Of a stretch of DNA of 52,836 nucleotides, positions 8,602 to 17,826 are shown piece by piece. The first letter of the stretch is position 1; the number at the start of each line of letters is the position of its first letter. Under the pieces are notes generated by a model. It searched no databases. It was not told where the DNA came from and was given only the letters and a program-made list of their open reading frames with translations. The stretch comes from an uncultured Thermosynechococcus sp. Lineage in GTDB: Bacteria; Cyanobacteriota; Cyanobacteriia; Thermosynechococcales; Thermosynechococcaceae. The stretch is taken from NCBI RefSeq assembly GCF_938074695.1, contig NZ_CALJEM010000021.1:1-52836 (forward strand), read 5' to 3'. A program made the position numbers and the translations under genes.

Positions 8602-8622
8602 GTGGCGATCGCCCCTCTAGGG
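8596..8622 (+). terminator. hairpin after the coiled-coil gene
   Basis: CCCTAG (8596-8601) pairs with CTAGGG (8617-8622), and a HIP1 palindrome lies in the loop. It overlaps the stop codon of the coiled-coil gene. There is no T run, so terminator function is only possible. Confidence 0.3.
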
Positions 8623-8663
8623 GTTACGCTACCTTAAAATTGGCTTTGTCTTTCTTAGCCCCT

Positions 8664-9380
8664 ATGTTTCTCAACCTCAAAGACATCATTTTGCTATTGC
8701 ATCCCATCTTGGCCTGCACCTTTGTCTTTCCCGTACTGGGGATCACTGCCTTCTTTGCCCTGCAGACGCGGCAGCGGCGCCTCAAAGGAACCACCACGAT
8801 TCCTGCTACCGTGGGCAGTCTGCACGTGAGATTGGGCAATCTTTTGGCTGCTGGTGTGGTTGGCATCACATTGGTGGCCTTGGCCTACTCAGTGGTGTTT
8901 GGGTTTCAGGGCTTCTTGATGCAGGCGGAGAACAACACGCTGCAACCGCTCTCTGTTGTCCTAGTGGCGCTGATGTTTGTGGTGACTATTGCAGCAACGG
9001 TGCTTCTGTATCGCGCTCAATCCAAGCGATGGCGTGCTGTCTTTGCTACGCTCTCAGGGATGGGGGTAATCATTCTGGCCTTTCAGCCGGGGGTCTTTCG
9101 TCGTGATGATGAGTGGTGGGTTTCCCACTTTTACTTTGGCTTGGCGGCTGTGATGCTGATGATTTTTTCTGTGGCCATTGTGCGGGAGATTTACCAAGAT
9201 CGATCGCTCACGTGGCGGCGGATTCATATTGGCTTGAATTCCCTTGCCCTTGTTCTTTTCCTTTTGCAGGGAATTACGGGTACCCGTGACCTTTTGGAGA
9301 TTCCCCTGAGTTGGCAAGCACCCGTGGTCTATCAGTGCAACTTTGACTCGCGATCGCCCCAATTCAAGACCTGTCCCTAA
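8664..9380 (+). CDS. DUF4079-family membrane protein
   Basis: Multi-pass membrane protein of about 238 residues, found in cyanobacteria and plastid-bearing lineages. At least six hydrophobic segments are visible, starting with DIILLLHPILACTFVFPVLG. Conserved histidines occur in or near the segments (LLHPILA, HVRLGN, SHFYFG, RIHIGL), as in heme-binding cytochrome b561-like folds, but heme binding is inference. ATG 8664 is preferred over the in-frame TTG at 8640 because the protein then starts cleanly before the first helix. The stop codon overlaps that of ctaE by 4 bp, tail to tail. Confidence 0.8.
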   Translation: MFLNLKDIILLLHPILACTFVFPVLGITAFFALQTRQRRLKGTTTIPATVGSLHVRLGNLLAAGVVGITLVALAYSVVFGFQGFLMQAENNTLQPLSVVLVALMFVVTIAATVLLYRAQSKRWRAVFATLSGMGVIILAFQPGVFRRDDEWWVSHFYFGLAAVMLMIFSVAIVREIYQDRSLTWRRIHIGLNSLALVLFLLQGITGTRDLLEIPLSWQAPVVYQCNFDSRSPQFKTCP

Positions 9381-9982
9381 AAGCGAGTCAGGATATACAG
9401 CAGTGTGAAGAGAATAATCCAGATGACATCCACAAAGTGCCAGTAGATTTCTGCCATGGTCACTCCCGTATGCTTCTGGGCGCTGTAGTGCCCCGGACGG
9501 CGCGATCGCCAAATCACCCCCAAAATCAGCAAAATACCCACAAAAACATGGAGGCCGTGGAAGCCTGTCATTACATAGAAGCAGTTGGCAAAGACATTCG
9601 TGCGCAGGCCGTAGCCAAGGGTGAGATACTCATAGACTTGGCCCCCTAGAAACACCGCCCCCATGGCTGCCGTGATCCAGTACCACTTGCGCATACTGCG
9701 CACATCATCCCTCTTGATGGCAACATCGCCGTAGTGGATGACAAAGCTACTGGAGAGGAGAAGGAGCGTGTTAATGGTGGGCACAAGAAGTTCCACCTCG
9801 GTGCCTTCAGGTGGCCATTGTGCATGCATGCCCCGCAGGAGCAAATAGGCGGCAAAGAGGCCGCCAAACATCAGGGATTCAGAAATGAGAAAAACTAGCA
9901 ACCCTAAAACCCGAAAATCAGGGTGCTCATGGCCATGATCAGCAGTTATGGCGGTGGTCTGAGAATCAATCGTCCCTTGCAT
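9377..9982 (-). CDS. ctaE: cytochrome c oxidase subunit III
   Basis: Third core subunit of the aa3-type terminal oxidase in the respiratory chain (thylakoid and/or plasma membrane). It has 201 residues and about five membrane helices, and recognisable family motifs: FRVLGLLVFLISESLMFGG near the start and the FHGLHVFVG and EIYWHFVDVIWI signatures of COX3. It is the last gene of ctaC-ctaD-ctaE on the minus strand, 21 bp after ctaD. The cyanobacterial subunit is short compared with the seven-helix mitochondrial form; that is normal for the group. Confidence 0.96.
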   Translation of the reverse strand: MQGTIDSQTTAITADHGHEHPDFRVLGLLVFLISESLMFGGLFAAYLLLRGMHAQWPPEGTEVELLVPTINTLLLLSSSFVIHYGDVAIKRDDVRSMRKWYWITAAMGAVFLGGQVYEYLTLGYGLRTNVFANCFYVMTGFHGLHVFVGILLILGVIWRSRRPGHYSAQKHTGVTMAEIYWHFVDVIWIILFTLLYILTRF

Positions 9983-10003
9983 GGCGATCGCTCCTAGAAT
10001 GTC

Positions 10004-11656
10004 CTACTCTTCCTCATTTTCATTCGTACTTCCCTTGCGCTGCTCAATGCCGTAGTCATAGGGACCTTTGGTGACCACGGGCAGCACTTCCCAGTTTTCA
10101 ATGGGCGGCGGTGAACTAGTTGTCCACTCTAGGCTGAGACCACCCCAGGGATTGTCGCCCGCAATTTTACCCTTGTTCCAACTCCAGAGGACGTTAATCA
10201 AGAAAGGAATAATTGAGAAAGCCAAGACAAAAGCACCAATTGTGCAAATGAAATTAATTGGCTCAAATTGCGGATCGTACATTGCTACCCGCCGTGGCAT
10301 CCCTTTCAGTCCCAACTCGTGCATCGGCAAAAAGGTCAGGTTGGTGCCAATGAAGGTGAGGACAAAGTGAAGAATTCCCAATCGCTCATCTAAAAGCCGC
10401 CCCGTGATTTTCGGAAACCAGTGGTAAATCCCGGCATAGAGACCAAATACCGATCCCCCAAAAAGCACGTAGTGAAAGTGGGCCACCACATAGTAGGTGT
10501 CGTGGACGTGAATATCCACGGGGGCAGTCCCTAAGGTGACACCGCTGAGACCCCCCAAGACAAACATGGATAGGAGGCCAATGGCAAAGAGCATGGCACT
10601 GTTGAGGCGAATTTTGCCCCCCCAGAGGGTGGCCACCCAACTAAAGATTTTCACGCCTGTGGGCACAGCCACAATCAGCGTCGAAATGGTAAAGAACATC
10701 CGCATCCAAGGGGGAGTGCCGCTGGTGAACATGTGGTGCACCCAAACAAAAAGCCCCACACAGCAGATGGCCAAACTGGAGTAGGCGATCGCCTGATAAC
10801 CAAAGATCGGCTTACGGGCATGAACTGGAATCACCTCAGACATGATGCCAAAAATTGGCAGAATCATCAGGTACACTGCCGGATGGGAGTAAAACCAAAA
10901 CAGGTGTTGATAAATGATGACATTTCCTCCCGCATCGGGCCTATAAAACGAGGTGCCAAAGTTAATGTCAAACAGCAGCAAAATCAGACCCACCGCCAGC
11001 ACAGGTGTTGACACCAGCGCTAGAAGGGAGGTAGCCAGCATTGCCCAGCAAAAGAGGGGCAGTTGATTCCAGCGCATACTGGGCACCTTCATTTTCCAGA
11101 TGGTAACGATGAAGTTCACCGCCCCCAAAATCGAGGAGGTGCCCACCAGGACAATCGCCAGAATCCACATACTCTGGGCAGTTGTCGCTGTAATCGTACT
11201 CAAGGGGGGATAGGCCGTCCAACCCGCTTGGGCACCCCCAAAGAGAAAACTGGCCAAAAGGAGCGCCCCCGCTGGCGGATTGAGCCAAAAGGCCAGGGCA
11301 TTAAGGCGAGGGAAGGCCATGTCCCGTGCCCCTATCATCAAGGGCACCAAGTAGTTGCCAAAGCCCCCAATGGCTGCTGGCACAACCCAAAAGAAAATCA
11401 TGATTGTGCCGTGGTTGGTCATGAAGGCATTGTAGAGATTGGGATTCAAAAAATCGGAATCAGCCGTTGCCAGCTCCGTGCGCATAGCCACCGCCATTAG
11501 GCCACCAATCAGGTAAAAGATAAAGGCAGTGACCAAGTATTGAATGCCGATGACCTTGTGATCCACATTGAAGGTGAAATAGTCATACCACTTCCACGCC
11601 TTGGGATGCCCAGGGAGTGACAGGGGGGTCTCTAGCGGCAGTTGTGCTTGCGCCAT
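10004..11656 (-). CDS. ctaD: cytochrome c oxidase subunit I
   Basis: Catalytic subunit that reduces O2 to water at the heme a3-CuB centre while pumping protons. It has 550 residues and twelve predicted helices. Ligand motifs are visible: TNHGTIMIFFW (heme a His), YSHPAVY (CuB His), WVHHMFTSG (the paired CuB His) and HDTYYVVAHFHYVLFGG (heme a3 and heme a His). The D-channel glutamate of the usual HPEV motif is Ala here and the preceding residues are Tyr-Ser, so this is the A2 (YSHPxV) type. It sits 33 bp after ctaC and 21 bp before ctaE. Confidence 0.97.
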   Translation of the reverse strand: MAQAQLPLETPLSLPGHPKAWKWYDYFTFNVDHKVIGIQYLVTAFIFYLIGGLMAVAMRTELATADSDFLNPNLYNAFMTNHGTIMIFFWVVPAAIGGFGNYLVPLMIGARDMAFPRLNALAFWLNPPAGALLLASFLFGGAQAGWTAYPPLSTITATTAQSMWILAIVLVGTSSILGAVNFIVTIWKMKVPSMRWNQLPLFCWAMLATSLLALVSTPVLAVGLILLLFDINFGTSFYRPDAGGNVIIYQHLFWFYSHPAVYLMILPIFGIMSEVIPVHARKPIFGYQAIAYSSLAICCVGLFVWVHHMFTSGTPPWMRMFFTISTLIVAVPTGVKIFSWVATLWGGKIRLNSAMLFAIGLLSMFVLGGLSGVTLGTAPVDIHVHDTYYVVAHFHYVLFGGSVFGLYAGIYHWFPKITGRLLDERLGILHFVLTFIGTNLTFLPMHELGLKGMPRRVAMYDPQFEPINFICTIGAFVLAFSIIPFLINVLWSWNKGKIAGDNPWGGLSLEWTTSSPPPIENWEVLPVVTKGPYDYGIEQRKGSTNENEEE

Positions 11657-11689
11657 AACTCTCTCAAGAATACGACAGTAGGTAGAATG

Positions 11690-12703
11690 CTAAAGCTTGT
11701 CAGGAGAATGGTGGTGGGTCATTGCTTCCACCTGCGCCACCAATTGTGGGGTAACTCCTATTTCCTCGATATGGCGATCGCTCAGAGAGGAGATCACAGG
11801 AGCCGTTGCCGTTACTTGGTTTTGAGTGCGCCACGCTTCAAAATCCTCTGGGGTATGCACAATCACCTGCGTGCGCATGGCACCATGGTAGCCACCACAC
11901 AGCTCCGCACAGATGACCGGATATGTCCCCACTTTGGTTGCCTTAAATCGCAATTCGGTGGGTACACCGGGAATTGCATCCTGCTTTAAGCGAAACTGGG
12001 GCACCCAAAAGGAATGGATGACATCGCGGGCAGAAAGGTTTAACTGCACATCCTTGCCCACCGGAATATGCAACTCCCCAGAGACAATGCCACTGTCGGG
12101 GTAAGTAAAAATCCATGCATATTGCATACCCGTCACATCCACCACGACGTCCGGAGCTTTGCCTTGAACATCGGGACTAGCCCCAATGCCAATTTCTGGA
12201 GTTGGCGCCGCTGCCAAGAGGGCAGTTGCATCACTGGTGGTTTTGGAGGGAGCCTCAGCAACCACTGCAACCGCTTGCTCAGGGGTATGCATTGTGTGCA
12301 GGGTGTGATCCCCCGGATTCAGCCCCCCCATCCGTTGAAAAATATCCACACTGTAGATACCAAGGAAAATCACAATGAGGGCGGGAATGGCAGTCCAGAA
12401 GACTTCTAGGGGTAAGTTTTCCTCAATGGGCAGGCCATCCCCCTCATCACCGGGGCGGCGGCGATAGCGAATCACAAAAAGAAGAATGGCACCCTGCACA
12501 ACCAAAAAGAGGGCAGTACCAATTGTGAGCATAATGTTGAAGAAGTTGTCCACCAGGGGAGCTTGCTCAGAAGCTTGTTCCGGCAGAAGACCATGGTGCT
12601 GTCCAACCCAGAAACTAATCAGGGTTACAACAATGCCGGCGGTCAGTGTCCAGATTGGGGCGGGTATTTGTTCCATGGTGCCAAAGCGTCCAGAAAATCC
12701 CAT
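11690..12703 (-). CDS. ctaC: cytochrome c oxidase subunit II
   Basis: Carries the binuclear CuA centre that takes electrons from cytochrome c6 or plastocyanin. The 337 residues have two membrane helices (about residues 15-35 and 55-80, plus a possible third around 100-120) and a periplasmic or lumenal cupredoxin domain. CuA ligands are visible: His in VIHSFWVPQ and the CAELCGGYHGAM cluster (two Cys, His, Met). The insert between helix and cupredoxin is Ala/Thr/Pro-rich and longer than usual. The ATG at 12703 follows AGGATCGGG. It is the first gene of ctaCDE; no heme-A synthesis gene (ctaA/ctaB) is next to it. Confidence 0.96.
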   Translation of the reverse strand: MGFSGRFGTMEQIPAPIWTLTAGIVVTLISFWVGQHHGLLPEQASEQAPLVDNFFNIMLTIGTALFLVVQGAILLFVIRYRRRPGDEGDGLPIEENLPLEVFWTAIPALIVIFLGIYSVDIFQRMGGLNPGDHTLHTMHTPEQAVAVVAEAPSKTTSDATALLAAAPTPEIGIGASPDVQGKAPDVVVDVTGMQYAWIFTYPDSGIVSGELHIPVGKDVQLNLSARDVIHSFWVPQFRLKQDAIPGVPTELRFKATKVGTYPVICAELCGGYHGAMRTQVIVHTPEDFEAWRTQNQVTATAPVISSLSDRHIEEIGVTPQLVAQVEAMTHHHSPDKL

Positions 12704-12866
12704 CCCGATCCTAGGCAGATTCCCTAAGGATGTGGGTTAAAAGAATCTAAAGATTTATGTTGATTTATTGCTTATGCTGGAAGCAGATTGGGGCAGAATC
12801 CTCTGGTTTTGCGTTCTAAGCTAGGGATAGTTCACCAAACCTGACGGCTTTGCTGGAGGAAGACAA

Positions 12867-13880
12867 ATGCTGAGTGTGCTGCCGGGGCTAGGCGTTTCGT
12901 TGGCCACTCTCCAGTACGCAATCCACAGAATAGATCAAACGCAGGTGTACATGGTGGCAGCTCCAATGGCAGATTATCGGGTGGTGATGACCGAACCCAC
13001 CCCCAGTGGTGAGGACACTTACTTAGAGACGACAGCGGCTTTTGCGCGGCGCACGGGAGCTGTGGTAGCCATGAATACGAATTTTTTCCGTTGGTTGAAT
13101 GCTCAATCCCTGCGTTCTTTTCAGGACTATCAAAAATGGATCATGGGGGAATTGGCGCCCGCTGGCATTGGCTACGCGGCACTGCGGCAGACTTGCTTAA
13201 CGGGCCGAGGGCAGATTCCTGCAGGCGTTCTCGGAGCTTACATTGTGAATGGCCGTGGGGTGCGCCCCTACGAGGGTGGCTATGCAGCAATGGTGCACTT
13301 TCCTGCCCAAGGGGGAGTCGAGTTTTATCGCGGCAAGTTGCCAGAGCAGCCGTTTAATTTGGTGAGTGGCTCGCAGCAGTTGTTAGAGGCAGGCAAGAAA
13401 CTGCCCGTGGATGGGAGCGATCGCACGTCTCCCAAGGCGATTCTCGGCAAGCGCGGTAATGAGTATATTTTTGTGGTTAGCGATGGGCGGGGCAATGGTG
13501 GTTCAAAGGGGGTGTCCTTTCCGCAGCTTCAAACCTTTTTGCTAGAGCAGGGGGTGACGGATGCCACTGCTGTGGATGGGGGAGAATCGGCAACCTTGGT
13601 AGTGAAAGGGGAAGTGAAAAATCATCCCCGCGATCGCTATTGCGAACTGGCGCGTTGGATCCCTGCTCCCACCCTCACATTTCTAAATCCTGAAGAGGAA
13701 GCGCGTGAAGCGGCCATGGCCATGGGGCGATCGCTCAGACCCGTGGGTGCCAACCTTGGCTTAGTGCCCCGGCATTCTCCCCAAGCAGGCCTTCCATTTG
13801 CTTTCTGGCAGAATATCCGAGAACGGTTGATCGCGCGGCTACGGGCTTGGCGCGATGCAGTGTGGCGCCATTCAGTCTAG
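12867..13880 (+). CDS. NAGPA-domain (phosphodiester glycosidase family) protein
   Basis: The protein belongs to the family of mammalian uncovering enzyme and bacterial DUF2233 proteins, often near exopolysaccharide genes; the natural substrate in cyanobacteria is unknown. It has 337 residues. After a hydrophobic start, the domain runs from about residue 30 to 250, with AMNTNFFRW, FVVSDGRGNGGSKGVSF and the signature TAVDGGESATLVV near the end. The tail (about 255-337) is basic and proline-containing, without clear family. A good ribosome site (GGAGGAAG) precedes the ATG. It is transcribed away from ctaC. Confidence 0.85.
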   Translation: MLSVLPGLGVSLATLQYAIHRIDQTQVYMVAAPMADYRVVMTEPTPSGEDTYLETTAAFARRTGAVVAMNTNFFRWLNAQSLRSFQDYQKWIMGELAPAGIGYAALRQTCLTGRGQIPAGVLGAYIVNGRGVRPYEGGYAAMVHFPAQGGVEFYRGKLPEQPFNLVSGSQQLLEAGKKLPVDGSDRTSPKAILGKRGNEYIFVVSDGRGNGGSKGVSFPQLQTFLLEQGVTDATAVDGGESATLVVKGEVKNHPRDRYCELARWIPAPTLTFLNPEEEAREAAMAMGRSLRPVGANLGLVPRHSPQAGLPFAFWQNIRERLIARLRAWRDAVWRHSV

Positions 13881-13954
13881 TCGTTGCCTTCCTTAGCAGC
13901 AAGGCCGAGTTTTGTTAAAATTCTAGTGTTCACTTTGACCTGCAAAAAACAGCC

Positions 13955-14107
13955 ATGATTCACGCTGCATACCCTCTACTATTAACGATTACCCCTTCCC
14001 TCAAGGGCTTCTTTATTGGTTTGGTTTCAGGAGCCGTCGTTTTAGGTCTCACCTTTATTGCTCTCATTGCTATTAGCCAAATTGATAAAGTGCAGCGTTC
14101 TTCTTAG
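13955..14107 (+). CDS. psbX: PsbX, photosystem II small subunit
   Basis: One-helix subunit at the edge of photosystem II, near cytochrome b559 and the secondary quinone. From ATG 13955 it has 50 residues: a short lead (MIHAAYPLLL) and then the highly characteristic TITPSLKGFFIGLVSGAVVL helix ending in AISQIDKVQRSS. The core is almost the same as the Thermosynechococcus protein as I remember it. Published versions may begin nearer the TITPS; here no ATG is available there, so the upstream ATG is used. ycf66 follows 103 bp downstream. Confidence 0.93.
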   Translation: MIHAAYPLLLTITPSLKGFFIGLVSGAVVLGLTFIALIAISQIDKVQRSS

Positions 14108-14210
14108 GCCCTAGGCCAACGAGTAGATTTGCCAATTGCCGTTAGAATAGGGTCATGGCCCCAGGGCTATGGCTTCTCCTTCTATGTTGCCCCTTCAGTC
14201 AATGGGTTAA

Positions 14211-15068
14211 ATGACTTATCTTTTCTTTTCCCCTCTCCTTGGTCAAATTGTTAATGTCGGACTAGGACCTGCTGGCATCTTGGGGATTGCTCTAGCGGTA
14301 GCAGGTGCCCTCCTCTATTTTCTGCGCTCGATTCAGCCAGAGCTGGCGCGGGATCACGATATTTTCTTTGCGGCAGTGGCTCTCCTGTGCGGTGGGATTC
14401 TCTTTTTTCAAGGGTGGCGTCTGGATCCCATTCTTCTCTTTGGCCAGTTTCTGCTCACGGGCACGGCTGCATTTTTTGCTTACGAAAGTATTCGTTTGCG
14501 GCGCGTAGCCACAGAACAGGCGCGGCGGAATACCCCCATTGTGGATGAAGAGCGCCCCGTCAGCCGCAGCTACACCTATCGTGCAGAAATAGAGGAACTT
14601 GAACCCTACGAGGACGAGGAAGAAGAGGAGGAGGACTATCCACCGCTGCGGCGCATTCGGGGTAGCCGTGATGTCTCGCGATCGCGCTATGAAGACGAGG
14701 ATGTGGGGGATACTCCCCCAGTAGGACGTTTACCCTCGCGGCGCAGTACGCCGCCCGGAACTGAACCTCCCAGCCGTCCCAGTGTCCGTCGTCCCCCCTC
14801 CCGTCGTCCTCGACCGACCACACCGGCCGCAGAGGAGATTGTGGATGAACCCTATCGCCCGCCGACACCAACGCCCCGCCCCACCCGCCGTCCCCCACCG
14901 CCTACGACAGAAACAGCAACAGTGAGCGATCGCCCGCTGCGTCGCCGCCCTCCCCGTCCGCGCCCGGAAAACACCACCGATGGCAGTGAATATGTGCCCT
15001 ATCAACCGTTGGATCGTCCCCCCACTGACGAGCAGGATAACTCCGCCAACTTTGATGATCATGAATAG
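14211..15068 (+). CDS. ycf66: Ycf66-family protein with a long charged tail
   Basis: Conserved cyanobacterial and early-plastid membrane protein of unknown function. The family core is residues 10-105: VNVGLGPAGILGIALAVAGA, then RSIQPELARDHDIFFAAVAL and GGILFFQGWRLDPILLFGQF. The tail from about 110 to 285 is low complexity: an acidic patch (EPYEDEEEEEEDYPP) followed by proline- and arginine-rich sequence. It is probably disordered and may bind partners. The ATG at 14211 is the first in frame. The next gene follows after 25 bp, suggesting co-transcription toward minC. Confidence 0.88.
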   Translation: MTYLFFSPLLGQIVNVGLGPAGILGIALAVAGALLYFLRSIQPELARDHDIFFAAVALLCGGILFFQGWRLDPILLFGQFLLTGTAAFFAYESIRLRRVATEQARRNTPIVDEERPVSRSYTYRAEIEELEPYEDEEEEEEDYPPLRRIRGSRDVSRSRYEDEDVGDTPPVGRLPSRRSTPPGTEPPSRPSVRRPPSRRPRPTTPAAEEIVDEPYRPPTPTPRPTRRPPPPTTETATVSDRPLRRRPPRPRPENTTDGSEYVPYQPLDRPPTDEQDNSANFDDHE

Positions 15069-15093
15069 ACCCTAACAGCAAAGGCAATTCACA

Positions 15094-15879
15094 ATGCGGC
15101 GATACGTTCTGGTTTCGATTCTGGGTTTAGCAGTGACCTGTGGCGGCATCCCGCAGTGGACTTGGGCTGCGCCCCTAGGGCAGGCAACTTCTGTTCCGCT
15201 GCCGAAATCTGTACAAGCGGTAATCAGTGGTTTGGATGCGGCGGCCAGTCAAAAGGACTTAGAGGGGGTGTTGACCTTCTATGATCCTGACTTCAAAACT
15301 GCCGACGGCTTGACCCTTGAGATATTGCGCAAACGGTTGCCCATCTTTTGGCAGCCCTACCGCGATATTCGCTATCGGACGACGGTGAATCGTTGGCAAC
15401 AGCAGGGCAATGACTGGATTTTAGAGATTAGCACCACGATTGAAGGGACGGGGGGCACCAGCGATCGCCCACAACGGATGCGCGGCAGCCTCCAAGCCAC
15501 TCAAGTCGTCCGCAACGGCAAAATTGTCCGCCAAGACATTACCCAAGAAAAAACCACGATCACCATTGGTGCCACACCCCCCACCGTGGAATTCTCGCTT
15601 CCCCAAACGGTGCGCCCCGGTGAAGAGTTTAGTTTAGATGCGATTGTTCAAGAACCCATTGGCAACGCAATTCTCCTTGGTGCTGCCAGTGATCAACCCA
15701 TCAATACTCAAACCTACGCCAATCCCAGCCCCGTGAAATTAGAACTTCTCTCTGCGGGTGGCATTTTTAAGGTGGGACGTGCCCCCCAACAGCCCGGTAA
15801 CCGCTGGGTCTCGGTGGCCTTAATTCGGGATACCGGCATAGTCTTGATTACGCAGCGACTACGGGTGAAAAAAACATGA
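15094..15879 (+). CDS. secreted protein with an NTF2-like (SnoaL) region
   Basis: Not assigned to a named gene. A signal peptide ends around AAPLGQA (residues 1-26). Residues 40-135 look like a cystatin/NTF2-like fold used for small-ligand binding (SQKDLEGVLTFYDPDFKTAD, then WQQQGNDWILEISTTIEGTG). A second beta-rich part follows (150-261). Its ATGA overlap with minC (4 bp) shows translational coupling to the division operon, so a role at the cell envelope during division is worth considering, but that is inference. Confidence 0.75.
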   Translation: MRRYVLVSILGLAVTCGGIPQWTWAAPLGQATSVPLPKSVQAVISGLDAAASQKDLEGVLTFYDPDFKTADGLTLEILRKRLPIFWQPYRDIRYRTTVNRWQQQGNDWILEISTTIEGTGGTSDRPQRMRGSLQATQVVRNGKIVRQDITQEKTTITIGATPPTVEFSLPQTVRPGEEFSLDAIVQEPIGNAILLGAASDQPINTQTYANPSPVKLELLSAGGIFKVGRAPQQPGNRWVSVALIRDTGIVLITQRLRVKKT

Positions 15880-16667
15880 GTGAGGCACAGACACCCTCCC
15901 TAGAGGAATCTGTTACGGAAAGCACTGAAGAGGGGGATGAGGTTGAATCAGCCGAAATACCTATCAATGGTCTTGTTCTAGAACATTGTGAAGGACGCTG
16001 CCGATTCATATTGCCTGCTGACCTCGATTGGATTGACCTGTGGCCACAACTACAAGTGTATCTCGCAGGTCAAGAACATCTTTGGTCAGAAACCTTACCC
16101 GTGGACTGTGTCTGTGGGCAGCGGCTTTTAGATCAATCCCAGCTGCAACAGTTGGCAGACGCTCTTAGTGAGCATCAGTTGCGACTGGACAAAATTATTA
16201 CTGAACGCCGCCAGACGGCGATCGCTGCTGCCACCCTTGGTTACAGTGTCCAACAAAGGGAACTGCCTCCGCTACTTGTAAAAGAAGCCGATAGGGAGGC
16301 CAACGCAGCAGCTAACCCCCTTTACTTGAAAACAACCCTGCGCTCTGGCATGGAAATTCGCCACGAGGCCAGTGTAGTCATTGTCGGCGATGTCAATGCG
16401 GGCGCCAGCGTTATTGCTGCAGGGGATATTATTGTTTGGGGCCGGTTGCGGGGTGTGGCTCACGCCGGCGCTAAGGGCAACTTAGGGGCCCGAATTATGA
16501 CCCTAGAAATGGCGGCCACACAGTTGCGGATTGCTAATTTTGTCGCGCGTACTCCCGATCCCCCCAAGCCTCCCTATCCAGAGGTGGCCTATGCCACGCC
16601 GCAGGGCATTCAGATTGCCCCAGCCGATGCTTGGGCAGGTTCTCTCGCCGTATCCGAAGCACCTTAA
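15876..16667 (+). CDS. minC: MinC, septum-site inhibitor
   Basis: Inhibits FtsZ polymerisation away from mid-cell; acts with MinD and is positioned by MinE. The 263 residues show an acidic start, an N-terminal domain (about 30-120) and a C-terminal beta-helix domain with the MinC signature GDVNAGASVIAAGDIIVWGR followed by RGVAHAGAKGN. The C-terminal tail is proline-rich, as in other cyanobacterial MinC. The start ATG overlaps the previous stop (ATGA). minD follows after 38 bp. Confidence 0.95.
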   Translation: MSEAQTPSLEESVTESTEEGDEVESAEIPINGLVLEHCEGRCRFILPADLDWIDLWPQLQVYLAGQEHLWSETLPVDCVCGQRLLDQSQLQQLADALSEHQLRLDKIITERRQTAIAAATLGYSVQQRELPPLLVKEADREANAAANPLYLKTTLRSGMEIRHEASVVIVGDVNAGASVIAAGDIIVWGRLRGVAHAGAKGNLGARIMTLEMAATQLRIANFVARTPDPPKPPYPEVAYATPQGIQIAPADAWAGSLAVSEAP

Positions 16668-16705
16668 GATAATCTATTTTAGTAAGCCAATTCCTAGGGA
16701 GTTCA

Positions 16706-17509
16706 ATGGGGCGCACGATTGTCATTACCTCGGGTAAAGGGGGTGTGGGGAAAACAACCGCCAGTGCCAATATTGGTGTCGCTTTGGCAAAGTTGGGGCG
16801 ATCGGTGGTGCTCATTGATGCGGACTTCGGCTTGCGCAACCTTGACCTATTGCTTGGCTTGGAAAATCGGGTTGTTTACACTGCGATTGATGTGCTGACC
16901 GGGCAGTGTCGCTTGGATCAGGCCCTTGTGCGCGATAAGCGTCTAAATAAATTGGTGTTACTACCAGCCGCCCAAAACCGCAATAAAGATGCCATCACGC
17001 CGGAGCAAATGCGGCAGTTGGCCTCAGCCCTAAGTAAACACTACGATTATGTGCTCATTGATTGTCCAGCGGGAATTGAGGCAGGGTTTCGCAACGCCAT
17101 TGCCCCAGCTCAGGAGGCGTTGGTAGTGACAACGCCGGAAATCGCCGCAGTACGGGATGCCGATCGCGTGATTGGCCTTCTGGAGGCCTACCGCATTCGC
17201 AACAGCCATCTGATCTTAAATCGCCTACGCCCCGCAATGGTTGCAGCCAACGACATGATGTCTGTCGAGGATGTCCAAGAAATTCTTTCAATTCCGCTCA
17301 TTGGGATTGTTCCTGAGGATGAGAAGGTGATTGTTTCCACCAACAAGGGGGAGCCGCTGGTTTTGGCCGAGTCTCCATCTTTGGCTGGGCGAGCCTTTAT
17401 GAACATTGCCCGCCGCCTGGAGGGGGAAAAAGTTGAGTTTCTTGACTTAGAGGCGGCAAGCGGTGGGTTATTTAGTCGCATTCGACGCTTGTTTGGGGCA
17501 AAGGGATGA
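16706..17509 (+). CDS. minD: MinD, septum-site ATPase
   Basis: Membrane-cycling ParA/MinD ATPase that carries MinC. The 267 residues have a deviant Walker [10 protein letters not shown] (10-18), with [19 protein letters not shown] after it and the Walker [13 protein letters not shown]. The C-terminus ([10 protein letters not shown]) has the basic-hydrophobic look of a membrane-targeting helix. AGGGAG lies shortly before the ATG. The last four bases overlap minE (ATGA). Confidence 0.98.
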   Translation: MGRTIVITSGKGGVGKTTASANIGVALAKLGRSVVLIDADFGLRNLDLLLGLENRVVYTAIDVLTGQCRLDQALVRDKRLNKLVLLPAAQNRNKDAITPEQMRQLASALSKHYDYVLIDCPAGIEAGFRNAIAPAQEALVVTTPEIAAVRDADRVIGLLEAYRIRNSHLILNRLRPAMVAANDMMSVEDVQEILSIPLIGIVPEDEKVIVSTNKGEPLVLAESPSLAGRAFMNIARRLEGEKVEFLDLEAASGGLFSRIRRLFGAKG

Positions 17510-17826
17510 TCAGTGAACTTCTGGAGCGGCTGTTTACCCGCACTCCCCCCAGTCGCACCACTGCCAAAGAGCGCTTGAAGCTTGTCTTGGCGCACGATCG
17601 CACAGCGCTGACACCTGAAATTTTAGATAATCTACGGCGCGATATTTTAGAGGTGGTCTCCCGCTATGTGGAGCTAGAAACGGAGGGACTAGCGGTTTCC
17701 CTAGAATCGGATCAGCGGACAACAGCCTTGATTGCCAATTTGCCGATTAAACGGCTCAAGCTGTCCCCGACGGAGGCGCCGCCACCAGAGAATTCCCCAT
17801 CCAACAGCGAGGCAGGAGAAAGTTGA
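17506..17826 (+). CDS. minE: MinE, division-site specificity factor
   Basis: Stimulates MinD ATPase and sets the Min pattern. It has 106 residues. The N-terminal part ([20 protein letters not shown]) is the membrane and MinD contact, [19 protein letters not shown] follows, then the dimerisation domain with VSRYVELE. The last 20 residues are acidic and proline-rich. It overlaps minD by 4 bp and the next gene by 4 bp. Confidence 0.96.
   Translation: MISELLERLFTRTPPSRTTAKERLKLVLAHDRTALTPEILDNLRRDILEVVSRYVELETEGLAVSLESDQRTTALIANLPIKRLKLSPTEAPPPENSPSNSEAGES

Noticed and set aside
14560-15062. Long antisense open frames opposite ycf66
   Set aside because: They arise from the GC-rich proline/arginine tail; low-complexity translations without family or start signals.
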